From: Cladosporium sp. IMV 00045
Taxonomy: Eukaryota > Ascomycota > Dothideomycetes > Cladosporiales > Cladosporiaceae
Direction of reading: 5' to 3'
Assembly (NCBI GenBank): GCA_001931905.2
Contig: MSJI02000846.1
Span: forward strand, 62,001 to 126,000
DNA length: 64,000 nt
The notes beneath the pieces are model-generated. The model did no database searches. It had not been told where the DNA came from and saw only the letters and a list, made by a program, of their open reading frames with translations. A program made the position numbers and the translations under genes. This document shows, piece by piece, positions 21,364 to 32,728 of this stretch (within the stretch, counting starts at the first letter, position 1; every line of letters begins with the position of its first letter).

Positions 21364-23211
21364 ATGGACGAACCAATGCCTCCTGCTGAGGCTCCACCCG
21401 AGACTGCACAGCCCGAGACTGCTCCTCAGGACGCCCCAATTGCGCCAGCGACAGCATCACCAGCACCTACTCCAGCTCCAGCTCCTTCACGACCTGCCTC
21501 AAAGACACCCGCTCCCCCAGTACAGCGTGAACAGCGAGAGAAGAAAGACTCATTGAAGAAACGCGAATCGGCTGCCGCCCCGTCGTCGAACACGAACACA
21601 ACATCGTCATCGTCATTAGGAAAGCGCAAAGCTCATCAGGTCCATGCCTATCCTTCACCACAGCGATTCAACATCCCTCCGCCTCGTGCTCAGGACTTCG
21701 AGGCGCCGAAAGATGATATGATGGCCGAGCATGAACCCAATCAATTCTGGGTCCCTGGGGAAGAGAGACAACTATACAAGCCGCTCGATCTCGCAGAGAA
21801 CAAGCGAGGATACAGATACCAGCGCGCAATTGCCGATCCGCTGTTCACACACAAGCAGTACTACCGCAGTACGAGCCCTGCACCACATGGTGCGCGCTTC
21901 AGCTTTGAGGATGCCGATCGCTGGATGCACTTCACGACAAATGCGCTCACGACTAGCAACGAGAAGGGCTGGCGTATGGCTAGGGCGAATGTCTGCGCCC
22001 GGGAAGGAACACTTTACTATGAAGTCAAGATTCGAAGAGGTGTACCGCCTGGAGGACCAAATCCGAGCCCTGACGGCCCACAGCCATTTGTACGATTCGG
22101 ATGGGCGAGACGAGAGGCACCGTTAGATGCGCCCGTAGGATTCGATGGCTACAGTTATGGTATCACGGATATGCGATTTGAGACCATGCATCGATCTCGA
22201 CCTGGCAAGTTCTTCCAGCCCAAGAAGGCGGGCAAACCCAAGGCCAAGACTGCAGGTGCTGGACCGACACCAATCGTGTTGGCACCAGAAGATCAACACG
22301 TCAAGGAGGGAGATGTGATTGGCATGGAAATCCAGCTGCCTTCTCTGTCGCTCCAACAGAAGATTGTGTCTGGAGTCTACAATCCAGCTGTCGACGTCGG
22401 GGACGGCTTTGCAGATTCCAACGCCCCACCCGCCCCCGGTCCAGACGAGCAAATACCAGACGTCATCCGCGACCGCATCCCCGTCGCATACAAAGGCAAC
22501 TCCTATTTCGAAATCCTCGACCACGTCTCCACCAGACCCATGGAAGTCTACGCCGACCGGACGACCAATCTCACAACACTCGCCTCCCACCCCAGCGCCA
22601 CAGCAGGCACAGGCAAAGACACCGTCCGCCAACCACCCAACCCCAACCACGAACACACGCCCTTGCGGACCCTCCCCTACTCCGCCATCCGCGTCTACAA
22701 GAACGGTAAACTCATCGGCACCGCCTTTGAGAACCTACTCGCCTTCCTCCCCCCAGCCAGTCAACCGAGCAAACAACATGGAGCCCGCGAAGGCAGTTTC
22801 GACGACGGCCTCACGGGCTACTTCCCCGCCGTATCCTGTTTCTGGGGCGGCACGGCCGAAGTCAACTTTGGCGACGGCAAGGATGGCTTCTGGGCGCCAC
22901 CCGCACACTTGCGCAGGACGAAAGTGCCCGTCTCTGTCAATCAGCACGCGGACTCGACGCAGGATGTTGAGATGCGCGATGCCGCACCGGATCAGAGCGA
23001 GCAGAGAGGTCGACAGGGTTGGAGGCCTGGTAAGGAATGCAGGCCGGTGGGCGAGAGGTATAAGGAGCAGGTCGCGGAGGATGTCGTGTACGACATTGTT
23101 GATGAGGTCGACTTTTTCGTGCAGGACGGTGGGTATGAAGGGAAAGCGGGCCAGGGAGCTACGGACGGTGAGGGAAATGCAAGGGCTGGAAGTCGGCTGC
23201 GTGAGGATTGA
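21364..23211 (+). CDS. BRE2: COMPASS (Set1) complex subunit Bre2/Ash2-like, SPRY protein
   Basis: A 615-residue single-exon protein. Bre2 is the fungal Ash2 equivalent that stimulates Set1 methylation of histone H3 Lys4. Residues 1-90 are Pro/Ala-rich and disordered. The split SPRY domain runs from about 178 to 505: DRWMHFTTNALTTSNEKGWR, YYEVKIRRG, FVRFGWARREAPLDAPVGFD, YSYGITD, EGDVIGMEI and AVSCFWGGTAEVNFG. A fungus-type basic insert (about 275-310) and a longer insert before the last strands are normal for Bre2. No PHD finger is present, as expected for the yeast-type protein. Confidence 0.93.
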   Translation: MDEPMPPAEAPPETAQPETAPQDAPIAPATASPAPTPAPAPSRPASKTPAPPVQREQREKKDSLKKRESAAAPSSNTNTTSSSSLGKRKAHQVHAYPSPQRFNIPPPRAQDFEAPKDDMMAEHEPNQFWVPGEERQLYKPLDLAENKRGYRYQRAIADPLFTHKQYYRSTSPAPHGARFSFEDADRWMHFTTNALTTSNEKGWRMARANVCAREGTLYYEVKIRRGVPPGGPNPSPDGPQPFVRFGWARREAPLDAPVGFDGYSYGITDMRFETMHRSRPGKFFQPKKAGKPKAKTAGAGPTPIVLAPEDQHVKEGDVIGMEIQLPSLSLQQKIVSGVYNPAVDVGDGFADSNAPPAPGPDEQIPDVIRDRIPVAYKGNSYFEILDHVSTRPMEVYADRTTNLTTLASHPSATAGTGKDTVRQPPNPNHEHTPLRTLPYSAIRVYKNGKLIGTAFENLLAFLPPASQPSKQHGAREGSFDDGLTGYFPAVSCFWGGTAEVNFGDGKDGFWAPPAHLRRTKVPVSVNQHADSTQDVEMRDAAPDQSEQRGRQGWRPGKECRPVGERYKEQVAEDVVYDIVDEVDFFVQDGGYEGKAGQGATDGEGNARAGSRLRED

Positions 23212-25712
23212 GCTGCTTGCAGAAAGAAAGCCTGTAGACATGCAAGAGATAATTGACAATCTATGTAAAATTTCTTAATCATTCTCATGCTTCTCGTTAC
23301 GAAATTCTCCGCCGATATTCATCTCCCGATATTCTCGAGAGCAAATGGGCAAAGGGGAAAGAAAGGCGCCCACATCATCTATTCCACCACGCATGCAATC
23401 ACGCCACTCCTCAGACAACATTGAAACCCAGAAAAAGATAAAAACGCCCATTCATCAAATCATAACCACCCCTCCCTACCACAAAACGAACCCTTTCACC
23501 CTCCCAGTCTCACTTCACATCACTTCAAAAACCCCGGCACAAGCCTATGCCCAAACAACCTACGCATCAACTTCCCATGCCGGGCCTGCTTGTCGAAGCG
23601 CTCCATGACGAGGCGCTGCTGCGGCGAAATCCGCGGCGTGTCCCAGCCTGTTGTGCGCTTTGCTGGGGCTGTGTGGCGGGATCGTGGCAGCATGCTTGCT
23701 GTTGAGGAGGAGCGGAGGGAGAGGGCTGAGTTGGGGGGTTAGTTTGTGGGGGTGGAATGGGATGGGATGGGGTGGGGAGGACGGACTGTTGTCTGCGACG
23801 GAGTGGAGGCGTGTCATTTTTGGAGACGTGGGAGGGTGGTGGTCAGATAGGTGGATGGAGTTGGTTTTGTCTGTTCGTTGGTGTTGTACACCAGTACTGC
23901 TTTAGAGACGGTGGAAGGTGGCGGTGACAGGGCCAGTGTTTGGGGGTTGTTGAAGTGGCGGTAGCTATATGGTTGCGACGAGGATGGTGTCCAGGCTTAG
24001 CGAGTTCTCTGTAGCTTCCAATCAATCTCGAGGTCTGTCTTATTGTTGTCTAGATCCGTACACGATGGAGGCTTGTATGTAAAAGTACGTGGTGTACGAT
24101 GTTGTGTAACCAGAAAGATACAACAAATGAATACAAAACAAGGTACTTGGAGGTTAGGTTACTATTAACAAAACAGTCTCCACCACCAACCTGCAGCCCA
24201 CCGAATGACATGCACGCCAACCAAGAAGTCCCGATACCTTAAGAACCAAGACTGCTAGCTGCAAATGCAAGCAAGGGCCCAAAAACCCACCTCTCAGAGA
24301 GGCTACCAGACGCCGGAAAACCTGCTGTCCGCCCTGAGAGCTGTCACACGCTCCGATCAACCGAAACGCATGCGCCTGCAGCCTGCGTGGCGGCGATAGA
24401 CACACCCAAGAGAGAGGCAAGAGGCTGCAGGAATTCTTGGCTCCCGGCATCTTTCGTCTTGGGGATGTTTCTGCCCTGTGGAGTCAAGTCCAGCGTGGAC
24501 GATCTTTGACAGACGAAAAGCAGGGCAGGCGTGGCAGGGAAAAGAGTGGGCTGCGTTGCATTCTGGCTGGGTAGACCTCCACGCATGTATGTATGCATTC
24601 ATGCATGTCTCGCTTGAGGCACTTTTCCCACTTCGAAGATCTAATAACAAGACGATAGCGAAGATAGTCTGTCGTCTCTGCGTCTTCCGTACTACCTCGG
24701 TGCTTGACCAATGTTCACGTGAAAGAGCCGAAAAGCAATAGACACGTCCTGGCTATAGCGCTATGCATAAATGATTGGGTTATTTCAGCCGCAACCGCAA
24801 CATCCAGCCTTGTTGACAAGTCCGCTCGACTTTCAGCGTTTGAAAAGACTCGACTGCTGTGAGAGGCTTCTTTGCTGACCATCACCAACCTCCCAAGGCC
24901 GCAGGGTAACAGTTCTTCGATTGCGTATCAACTTGCCAACCTCACCATCAGCCATTCGGACAACCCACACCACAGATAGACAACCAGCGAAGCACATCTT
25001 GCCAAATCCCAAAGCATTGGCGGAGGAATTGGCGGCTCTCGGCAGTAGCAGTATAGGCGAGACAGGCAAGACGAGAGGCACTTGAGGCTGATAATGCTGA
25101 TCTAAATTGATGTAGCGAATAAGGATCTGCTATGAACTGAAAAGAAATCAATGTTAACGCCATGCCAAAAACTCACTGCATTCTCCCTCGCCGAAGCTAC
25201 CTATGCCCGGGCCCCTGTTTCGAACACACCCGATGCCTACCCTTCGACTTCACTCCACTTCACTAATCACCCACTCACACTCCCGAACGGAGTGACTTTC
25301 TCATTGCAAGAACGAGAGCAGAGTAGGATCAAAAACCAAGCGGGGCTTTTGACATTTTCGTTAGGTAGTTTTCATGAGCGATTCCATCAAGGTGGAAGCA
25401 TTTCCCCTCTCCTATCTTATCCCCTTGTATCCTACATATCCTTCCTTAACTGCCATTTCCCTTTCTGACCAGGAAACCGAAATCGCCGAGCAAAATCGTG
25501 TCGGCTAGCTAGACCGCTTACATTGACGAGCAATCCGAAAAAGAAAGGAACAAGAAAAAAAGAACAGAACTCCATATCGCTCGCAGAATTGCGCCCAAGA
25601 AAACTTTGAGAGAAAGAGAAATCGTAGCAAGACCAAGTCTCCCAAGTGGTGAGTAAAACAAGAGCCCCATCTTCACTACCCGTCAACTCATTTACCACAC
25701 CTCCAAACCATC
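23212..25712. other. intergenic, 2.5 kb without a recognised gene
   Basis: This is one of the longest gene-free stretches in the window. Only short overlapping frames are present, none with a recognisable motif. Both neighbours end here (convergent), so no promoter is required, and the length is unusual for a tail-to-tail gap. Confidence 0.5.
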
Positions 25713-27308
25713 TCAAGACTCCGTCGCATTCGCCTGATTGAACTCCAAATTCCCCAACGAGCACCAATCCGTGCCGCCCGTCTTAATCGGCAAACACGAC
25801 AGATGCTTACACCAGGAGCAACCCGTGCGCCACTCGTAGAAATTCCTCAACAGCAGAATGAAGCCCACCAACGCGCCCAGCAGCGCCGCGGCTCGCAGGA
25901 GCCACCACGCCCACCACACGCCGCGGCGCTTCTGGAAGAACGCAAGCGGCTGCTTGACGAAGCCTCGTAAGCCAGCGTTGGGGTCGTATTTGCTGCGTCC
26001 TGTGAAATCTGCCGATGTGCGGCGGGAGACGGCGGAGGGGGAGCGAAGAATGCAGACGCCGAGGACGAGGCCCATGAGGAATCCGCCGATGTGGGAGAAG
26101 TTGTCGAGTCCTGGCAGGAGGCCGAGGACAAAAGCGATGACGATGTCGATTAGGATGAAGCACAAGTCGCGGATGGGGGAGGCGCGCGTGCTCCAGTTGT
26201 AGAGGAGGTCCAGGAGGGTGATGGCCAAGATGCCGAAGAGGGAGCCGGAGGCGCCGGTCGATGCGATGCCTGTTGCGGCGAAGTTGCCGCCCAGCACGAA
26301 GCCGAAGATGCCAGCGGCCATGTAGACGAGGAAGAAGCGGACGGAGCCGATGAGTTTTTCAACGTCGCGGCCGAGGGTCAACTGGAGGAGGAGGTTGAAG
26401 CCGATGTGGATGAGGCCTGCGTGCAGGAAGATAGGGATGATGAAGCGCCACCACTGGTTTGGCGCTGGGCTTCGGGGAAGTTTCTCGCCGGGCTGCAGGT
26501 CGAAGATGACTTCTGGCACGCCTCCGAATCCACAGAGCTCGCTGAGCGTACATTGGTTGTCTGCAGGATCTGTTGTGGTGGTGTTGGGGCAGAACCATGT
26601 CACCGGTGGATTCGCGGGATTCTGCACGCCTTCCATGTTGTGCATGCAAGGCTGGTATCGAGCACCCATGTTGATGTACATGTAGGGTGAAGGCCCGATC
26701 ATGGGGTTGAAAGAAGGCTTGATCTGAATGGGCGTTCCTGTAGCCATGCCTGTGATATCCTGTCAGCTCACGATCCTTGCCTCTTTCACCACCAAACCGA
26801 ACTTCATATCCAGCAAGGAACTGCCAAACTCACCATACTTGATAACCTCCACCAAGAACACAATCAACTGCACCACACTCATAAAAAAGCACACCCAAGT
26901 GATCTTCCCCCTAAACCACCCATCGTCATCGTCATCCCTCCCCCTCCTACTCTCACCATCTCCCCTCCCCCTCCTCCGTCCAGGCTTCGCATCCCTCACG
27001 AAAGGATCATCATCCACATGCTGCTGGGGCAGAATAGGCGCCACACTATGCATAGAACCATGCTTCCTCTCCCTCTCCGCGAGCGGTATGGCATTTTGAT
27101 CTTCGTAGGGGTCCGGGTCGTAGCGCGAGGAGCTCTGGCCGGCGGAGGGCTGGCGGTAAGGGTCTGCGAAGGGCGAGGGCGAGGAGTCGTACGGCAAGGG
27201 CGGGAGAGGGGCTTCTTCGCGTCGGTCGTGGTCGTGATAGCCGTTGGCTGCGTAGGAGGTGGGAGGCGGGTCGGAGTAGGCATTGTGGTAGTAGTTGTTG
27301 GAGGTCAT
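25713..27308 (-). CDS. rhomboid-family intramembrane serine protease
   Basis: Two exons, 27308-26834 and 26749-25713, with an 84-nt intron (GTGAGT...CACAG), give 503 residues. The splice restores the conserved text KYGMATGTPIQIKPSFNPM across the junction. Exon 1 encodes a disordered cytosolic tail and the first membrane helix (WVCFFMSVVQLIVFLVEV). The catalytic Ser is about residue 326 in GASGSLFG and the catalytic His about 378 in SHIGGFLMG; the HAGLIHIGFNLL helix also fits. A Cys-containing lumenal loop (CMHN, WFCPN, QCTLSELCGFGG) lies between helices 1 and 2. Rhomboids cleave substrates within the membrane; this architecture suggests a Golgi or other secretory-pathway rhomboid rather than mitochondrial Pcp1. 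Confidence 0.93.
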
Positions 27309-28473
27309 TCTTTCGTCAAGGGAAGGGTTTCGCGGTGGTGGTGAGGGTTTATTGAGAAGCGGGAGTCGAGCTCATGAAGAGAGCTGTTGCTGCGGAATAG
27401 CGAAGACGGCTAGCAGCTATGGCTGATTCTCTGCTTTGAGAGTCGTGGTGAAACGCGCTATGCGCCCAAGCGAGGTGCGAGAAAGTGGTTTCGTGGTATG
27501 GAAGATGCTCTTTGACGATGGACGAGCGGGTGGAACAAACGAGTGACGTCGGGCGCAACGGTTCACAGTTGAACAATGTGTTGAAAGGAAGATCCGGCTG
27601 GCGACCTGCGCTGAGATAAAACCGGATTTGGAAAGAGTTTTATATTGCGGTGGCTGATGGGAGGCTGTGTATAGAGGAGAGTTGTGTTTATATCGTAGGG
27701 AAGATCAGGTTGCAAGGCTGAAGAACGAACAACGAGAGCAAAGCACTGGCTGCGGGTGGGCAAGCAGCAGCAGCAGTAGCGTCAAGATCCAAGTCGACCT
27801 TCAGCCACTGATTGCGCGTAAGTGCCTGGCCTTACGTTTGCTTGCTCCATACGACCCGCACCCTATCCTGTCGCGACTAAAAATATATATTCAATCCGTA
27901 TTATGAACAAACAATTCGTAGCGTCAGAAGTGAAGACATCTTAAGAAAAATAAACGGTAGAAATCAGCCGAAGAAAGTCAATGGCAACTCCCACATTTCT
28001 AGAACACAACAGCTACCTACCACACGCGCAAGACATGTTACACAACACCTCATACCCCAAAGATCCACAAACTCTCATCAAACAAGAGAACAGAAGGAAA
28101 CACAAATAAAGAACGAACAAAGAAAAAAAATTGAAGTCATACAATACAAGGAGGACCTTTCCCTTCCTTTCTCAACTCAAAAAAAAACCAAAATATCGCA
28201 ACAACAGCAACGACAACAACGACAATATTTCAAACGCCAGATCTTATTTCCCCCTCCCCTTGAAACTCTAGTGTATCACGCAAAGGAAGGTCTCTGGGTT
28301 GAGTTTGGGCGCTTTCGAACCCATCTTCTTTCTTTTTTCCTTTTTCGCCTCCCCCGAGAGTGTGAAGCTGCTGCTGCTTCACATGTTCACCCAGAAATGA
28401 TCGTCGTCTAGACTTTCATTGTCAGGGTGTCGGGAGAGCGATCTTGTGTCCGTTAATTAAAGACACAAATCTT
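27309..28473. other. intergenic: rhomboid promoter and NADH dehydrogenase 3' side
   Basis: No gene was identified. The part near 27950-28260 is A-rich with CAACAACGACAA-type low complexity. The rhomboid promoter lies in the first few hundred bases. Confidence 0.5.
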
Positions 28474-30386
28474 CTACTCGCGGGAGACGTCGCGGCCGAA
28501 GATGTACGACTTCATCCAGTCCATGAAGACAAGGACACGGTTACGGGCTGTGAGAGATCAAAAAGTCAGTACGAATCCATTGTAAACATTCCGAATCGGA
28601 GTAACTCACTGCTGAAGCACATGCTCAGGTAAGCGGAGCGCCAGAAGAAGTAAGTCAGCTGGCCACCGGTGGCGAGGTTACCGGTCAACCAGCTGATGTC
28701 GGCGACAGCCTTCTCGGAACCAATGTAGGCGAGAGAGCCCTGGTGGGAGTACTCGAAGGGACCCATCTGCTTGACGCGCTTCAGGCGCTTCTGGACGTCC
28801 TTGATCTCGGCGAAGACCTGGTCGCGGGCGTCCTTGTTGGGGGCGGTGCCCTGCTTCTCAGAGAGGACGGAGAGCTCAGTCTCGCACTCCTCAGTCTTGG
28901 CCATCTGGTTGAAGAGGCGGGCGAGGAAAGCACCCTCCTGGGCGGCGACTTGGGCGGTGGGAGCGTAGTTTGCGACGGCGCAGTCACCGACGGCCCAGAC
29001 GTTCTCAGTGCCCTTGACGACGAGGTATTCGTTGACAGCAAGACCGCGGCGGGAGTCCTTCTGGGCGGGGATTTGGCCCATCAGGTCCCTGACAACGGGA
29101 CGGACAGCGTTACCGGTAGCCCAGACGAGAAGACCGTAAGGAATGCGCTCGAGGACCTTCTCGCCCTGGGCGTTGACGTATTCAGCCTCGATGTACTGCT
29201 CGGTGACATTCTTAACCATGGTCTTGTTGCGGATCTCGATAGTCTCCTCCTTGAAGGTCTGCTCGGTGTAGTCGATCAGGTTCTTGGAGAACATGGGAAG
29301 GACGGAAGGAAGGGCCTCGACGAGGGTGACACGGAAGTTCTCAGCAATTTCGGGAATCCACTTCTTCAGGTCGTTCTCGAAGAAGTCCTGCAGCTCACCG
29401 GCGAACTCAACACCGGTAGGGCCACCACCAACGACAACCATGTGCAGCAGACGCTTGACCTCCTCGGGAGACTGGTCCTTGAAGGTGGCGGTCTCGCAGC
29501 AGTCCATGATGCGCTTGCGGATCTTCTGTGCGTCGTTGACCTCCTTCAGGAAGCAGCCGTGTTCCTTGACACCGGGGATACCGAAAGTCGCGTTCTCAGC
29601 GCCGACACCGACGACGAGCATGTCGAACGGAACCTCGGTCTGGGAGACGGCGCCCTTGATCTCAGAGTCGTCATTGATGTAGATAACCTTTTTCTCGTAG
29701 TCGATCTTGGTGGCCTCGGCTTCGTAGAACTTGACGGCGGCGCCCTTGTGACGGAGGAAGTTGCGGATCGGTTCCATGATGCTGCGGTGTTCGATGGTAC
29801 CAGTGGTGCAGGACGGGAGCAGAGGCGTGAAGAGGAAGTAGTTGCGCGGCGAGATGACGATGACATTGTAGTTCTCCGTATCGAGTTTCTTGAGGAGAGA
29901 GACTGAGCCCCAGCCAGTGCCTGATTGAATGAAAGTGGTCAGCGATAAGAAATCCCCAATGGATCATCATAAGATGATCAACCGTCGCAAAAGCAGCTAC
30001 TCACCAAGGACGACGAGAGTTTTCTTGCTAGGATCCGGCTCCTGCTGCTCGATCGGGTTGCGGTTGACGTAGATGCCGTAGGAGGTCCAGGCCAGCATGC
30101 CAATGGCGCTCATGTAGGTGAGCCTCCAGGTCCAGCGCAGAAGGCCTCTCTTCTTCTTCTTGGGCGGCTCCTTGCCGGGGGCCGCGTCGGCGTAGCCTCT
30201 CCTGCAGACCTCGACGATGCTCTTGCGCTGCTCGCGCGCAGCGGACAGGGCGTTGTTGGTCGCGCCTGAGGCGAAAGACCTCTGCTGTCTGCTGACCTGC
30301 GCGAACGCCTGCCGGGTCGCGGCGGAGGCGGAGATGTTGGCGACAGGCCTGAGAGCCATCGCTGTCGACCGCACCACGCCCGCCAT
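28474..30386 (-). CDS. alternative (rotenone-insensitive) NADH:ubiquinone oxidoreductase, mitochondrial
   Basis: Three exons are predicted: 30386-30005, 29920-28610 and 28547-28474, joined by introns of 84 and 62 nt, both with GTGAGT donors; 588 residues. The N-terminus is a basic, Ser/Ala-rich mitochondrial presequence followed by one hydrophobic segment (about 95-115), as in external Nde-type enzymes. The FAD site is VVLGTGWGS at about 125-133, restored by splicing, and the NADH site VVVGGGPTGVEFAGEL lies near 290-305. The C-terminus FMDWMKSYIFGRDVSRE, encoded by the small last exon, is typical. It transfers electrons from NADH to quinone without proton pumping. No EF-hand is seen. External versus internal orientation is inference. 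The ATG at 30386 is chosen; upstream codons are open but Pro-rich and non-conserved. Confidence 0.94.
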
Positions 30387-31930
30387 GGTGATTCCGCGAC
30401 GGAAGATGGGGGTGGGAGGAGGGGAGGGTGGGGAAGGTTTGGGGGAGGGTGGTGGAGGATGGTTGTTGTGGTGTTCTCTCTCGTTGGCTTGCGACCACAG
30501 ACAAAAGTTGAAGATACTGTGAGAGCTTCCTCCTTGGTGACGCCTATCGGCCCGCCCAAAATGCAAGCACGTAAGGCTAGTGGCCTGGCTGCTGGCGCTA
30601 GAAGGGCTAGCGGTGCTGATAACGGGCAGCGAGCGCGTTTCGTCCCCTTTGATTATTTGATTATATGATTTTTGTTTGGCTCTCGCCTGAATTCACCGGA
30701 AAAAACGACAATGTGAGAAAACAAAACGATAGTTATGGCTGCGCAATGGAAATTCTCTTGGACAAAGGGCTTGTTGAGACCTGAGCACCCCCATATCAAT
30801 CCGAGCCAGTCCGAGCGATTCAGGTCAGGGCAGGGCAAACGGCTGAATGAATTACTGCATTGAGTATCCCATGCCCAGAGCTAAAGACTGACAGAAAAAA
30901 AGTTGGGCCACTCAATGCTGTCACCAGGCATTCGGAGATCAAGCTGGCTGTCCGAGTTCGCACAGATGGACACATGGAAGAGCATCGGCTACTCGCCGAG
31001 AGATTCGCTATGCATGCACAGTGACGGCAAGGGGCATGGGTTCGTACTGGGATAAAGCAGCTTAGCGAACAATTTTTCTCGAACTCCGAAAGATCATGAC
31101 CACGAGAGCACAGGGTTTGTAATGGCAAACGTAGTGGAGCCCGTAGAGATCGTAAAGTTCAGCTAGAGAGATAGCGACTGTAGGACGATTAGTGGGTGAT
31201 TTTTGTCATTCGTTTCAAAAGGTTCTGGTTTGCCTGTGACTGCACCTCACTTGAAGCCGTGTCATAGAAACAAATCCCTGTTGTCTTCGCCCCATGCTTG
31301 AATTCACGCCAAGTTCTTTGTCGAAGCATTTGAAACTCGCCTATTTCTGGTCGGTTTTCCGTGCAAGAGCTTATGTAACGAGAAATCCAGCTCGCGGCAG
31401 CAGGATAGCCAACGACCGCATTCGAACACATCGGTTTCGGTGAAGACAAGGAAATTCACAGTAGCTCATCGATTGCACAAGTACATGTGTTCTTCAATTA
31501 CAGCATCTAAGGCACCCGACCAAACCATCGACTTCTAGTCTTTCTTTGCGGTCGGCCTCGATGCGCGACTCGTTCAACACGCTCTAAAAGAGCTCAAGTA
31601 GACGTCAACGTGTAAAGAGAAAAGAAAAAGAAAAAAAGACACAAGGAAATGTGAGGAAAAGACAAACAGCGCATATGCGCCACACGCAAGTAGACTCTCA
31701 AGAAGTAGCTTCCCTCAAGGACAAACTCTAAGGAAGAACAGAAAGTATGAAAAGAGAGAGAAGGGAAAAAGAAAGAAAAGCAACGATGCCTTGAGAATTC
31801 TAATCCAGGCATTTTGTGGGTATCTTGTGAAAGAAGACAAAAGCTTCTTGGGTTTCAAGCTGCCGTAAGCGTAGCGAGCGTCGTGGAACGAAATCAAACA
31901 ATCAAACAACCGATGGTCTATGCTGGCGCA
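30387..31930. other. intergenic, 1.5 kb, nothing recognised
   Basis: It contains the NADH dehydrogenase promoter on its left side. An 86-codon minus-strand frame at 31189-31449, starting from TTG only, has fairly protein-like composition but matches nothing I know. An A/G-rich stretch lies at 31610-31790. Confidence 0.5.
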
Positions 31931-32728
31931 CTACCAGCACACCATCGCAGTCAACATCGCAGCAATTGCGACTGTTGCTACAGATGTGGCAGTGTTCGCC
32001 GCCGAGCCATTGAACTCATTCCCAGCAGCGTCGAACGGGCTGCCGCCGCCGCTGTGGCCTGCGTCTCCGGTCTGCTCGCTGCCACTGGCTGAGGAGGTAA
32101 GGCTGGGTGGCATGCTGGGCGCGTCGAAGATTTGGGAGGATTGTGAGGTTGCGGCGCTGCTGTTTTCTTCGGTCGCTGATGTGCTGGTTTCCGCTCCAGT
32201 GGGTGCGGGCGATGAGCTGGTGTCTATTGCCAGGCTGGTGGGGACGTCGCTGTAGCTTGTTGGCGCGGTTACTGTGCTGTCCACAACACTCGATGCTGCT
32301 GACGGGGATGATGTGGGCGTCGGTGAAGGAGTTGTAGAGGGCTCTTGTGAGCTCGTCGGAGCAGGCGCAGACGAGCTGGGCGATTCCGCGAGGACTGCTG
32401 CTGCATTCTTGCACAGACTCTGCGGTCCGTTATCGCCGAGGAACGCGGCGAGGACGTTCTGGTTCTCCCGGTCACTCTGCTCGAGAATCCCTTCTCCGCC
32501 GCATGCGCTCTTGACGGAGCCCGTCATTGATGACAGACCCCGCACGCAGGAGTCGCTGCATTCTTTGCCTGTGAAATCGCTTTCCGAGCAGTCTGGGATA
32601 TTCTGCTGGTAGACCTTGCGGCAGTCGCTGGAGACTTTCTCGACGCGTGGTACGAAGTCGTTGAGCGAGACGGCGTAGGTCAGGGCAGGGAGCGCGAGGA
32701 GCGCAAAAGGTGTCGTGTTGATGCGCAT
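31931..32728 (-). CDS. secreted GPI-anchored Ser/Thr-rich protein
   Basis: A 265-residue single-exon protein. The ATG at 32728 is chosen because it opens directly into a signal peptide (MRINTTPFALLALPALTYAV); the upstream open frame is not protein-like. The mature N-terminus (about 20-115) is a small domain with six Cys residues (DCRK, DCSE, ECSDSC, ACGG, LCKN), which is not the eight-Cys CFEM pattern. A long Ser/Thr/Pro-rich stalk (about 118-225) suits heavy O-glycosylation. The C-terminus shows a small-residue site near FNGSAAN and a hydrophobic tail ending MVCW, as expected for GPI attachment. It is probably a cell-wall or plasma-membrane surface protein. Function unknown. Confidence 0.82.
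   Translation of the reverse strand: MRINTTPFALLALPALTYAVSLNDFVPRVEKVSSDCRKVYQQNIPDCSESDFTGKECSDSCVRGLSSMTGSVKSACGGEGILEQSDRENQNVLAAFLGDNGPQSLCKNAAAVLAESPSSSAPAPTSSQEPSTTPSPTPTSSPSAASSVVDSTVTAPTSYSDVPTSLAIDTSSSPAPTGAETSTSATEENSSAATSQSSQIFDAPSMPPSLTSSASGSEQTGDAGHSGGGSPFDAAGNEFNGSAANTATSVATVAIAAMLTAMVCW

Noticed and set aside
25200..25240. TTTCGAACA-like text resembling a tRNA B box
   Set aside because: No acceptor stem or A box could be matched around it.
28743..29906. 387-codon plus-strand frame
   Set aside because: It is antisense to the NADH dehydrogenase exon 2, and its Leu/Val/Asp-rich text is a codon-bias shadow.
31189..31449. 86-codon minus-strand frame with fairly natural composition
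   Set aside because: It begins only with TTG, has no recognisable motif and no flanking exon I could join; at most a gene relic.
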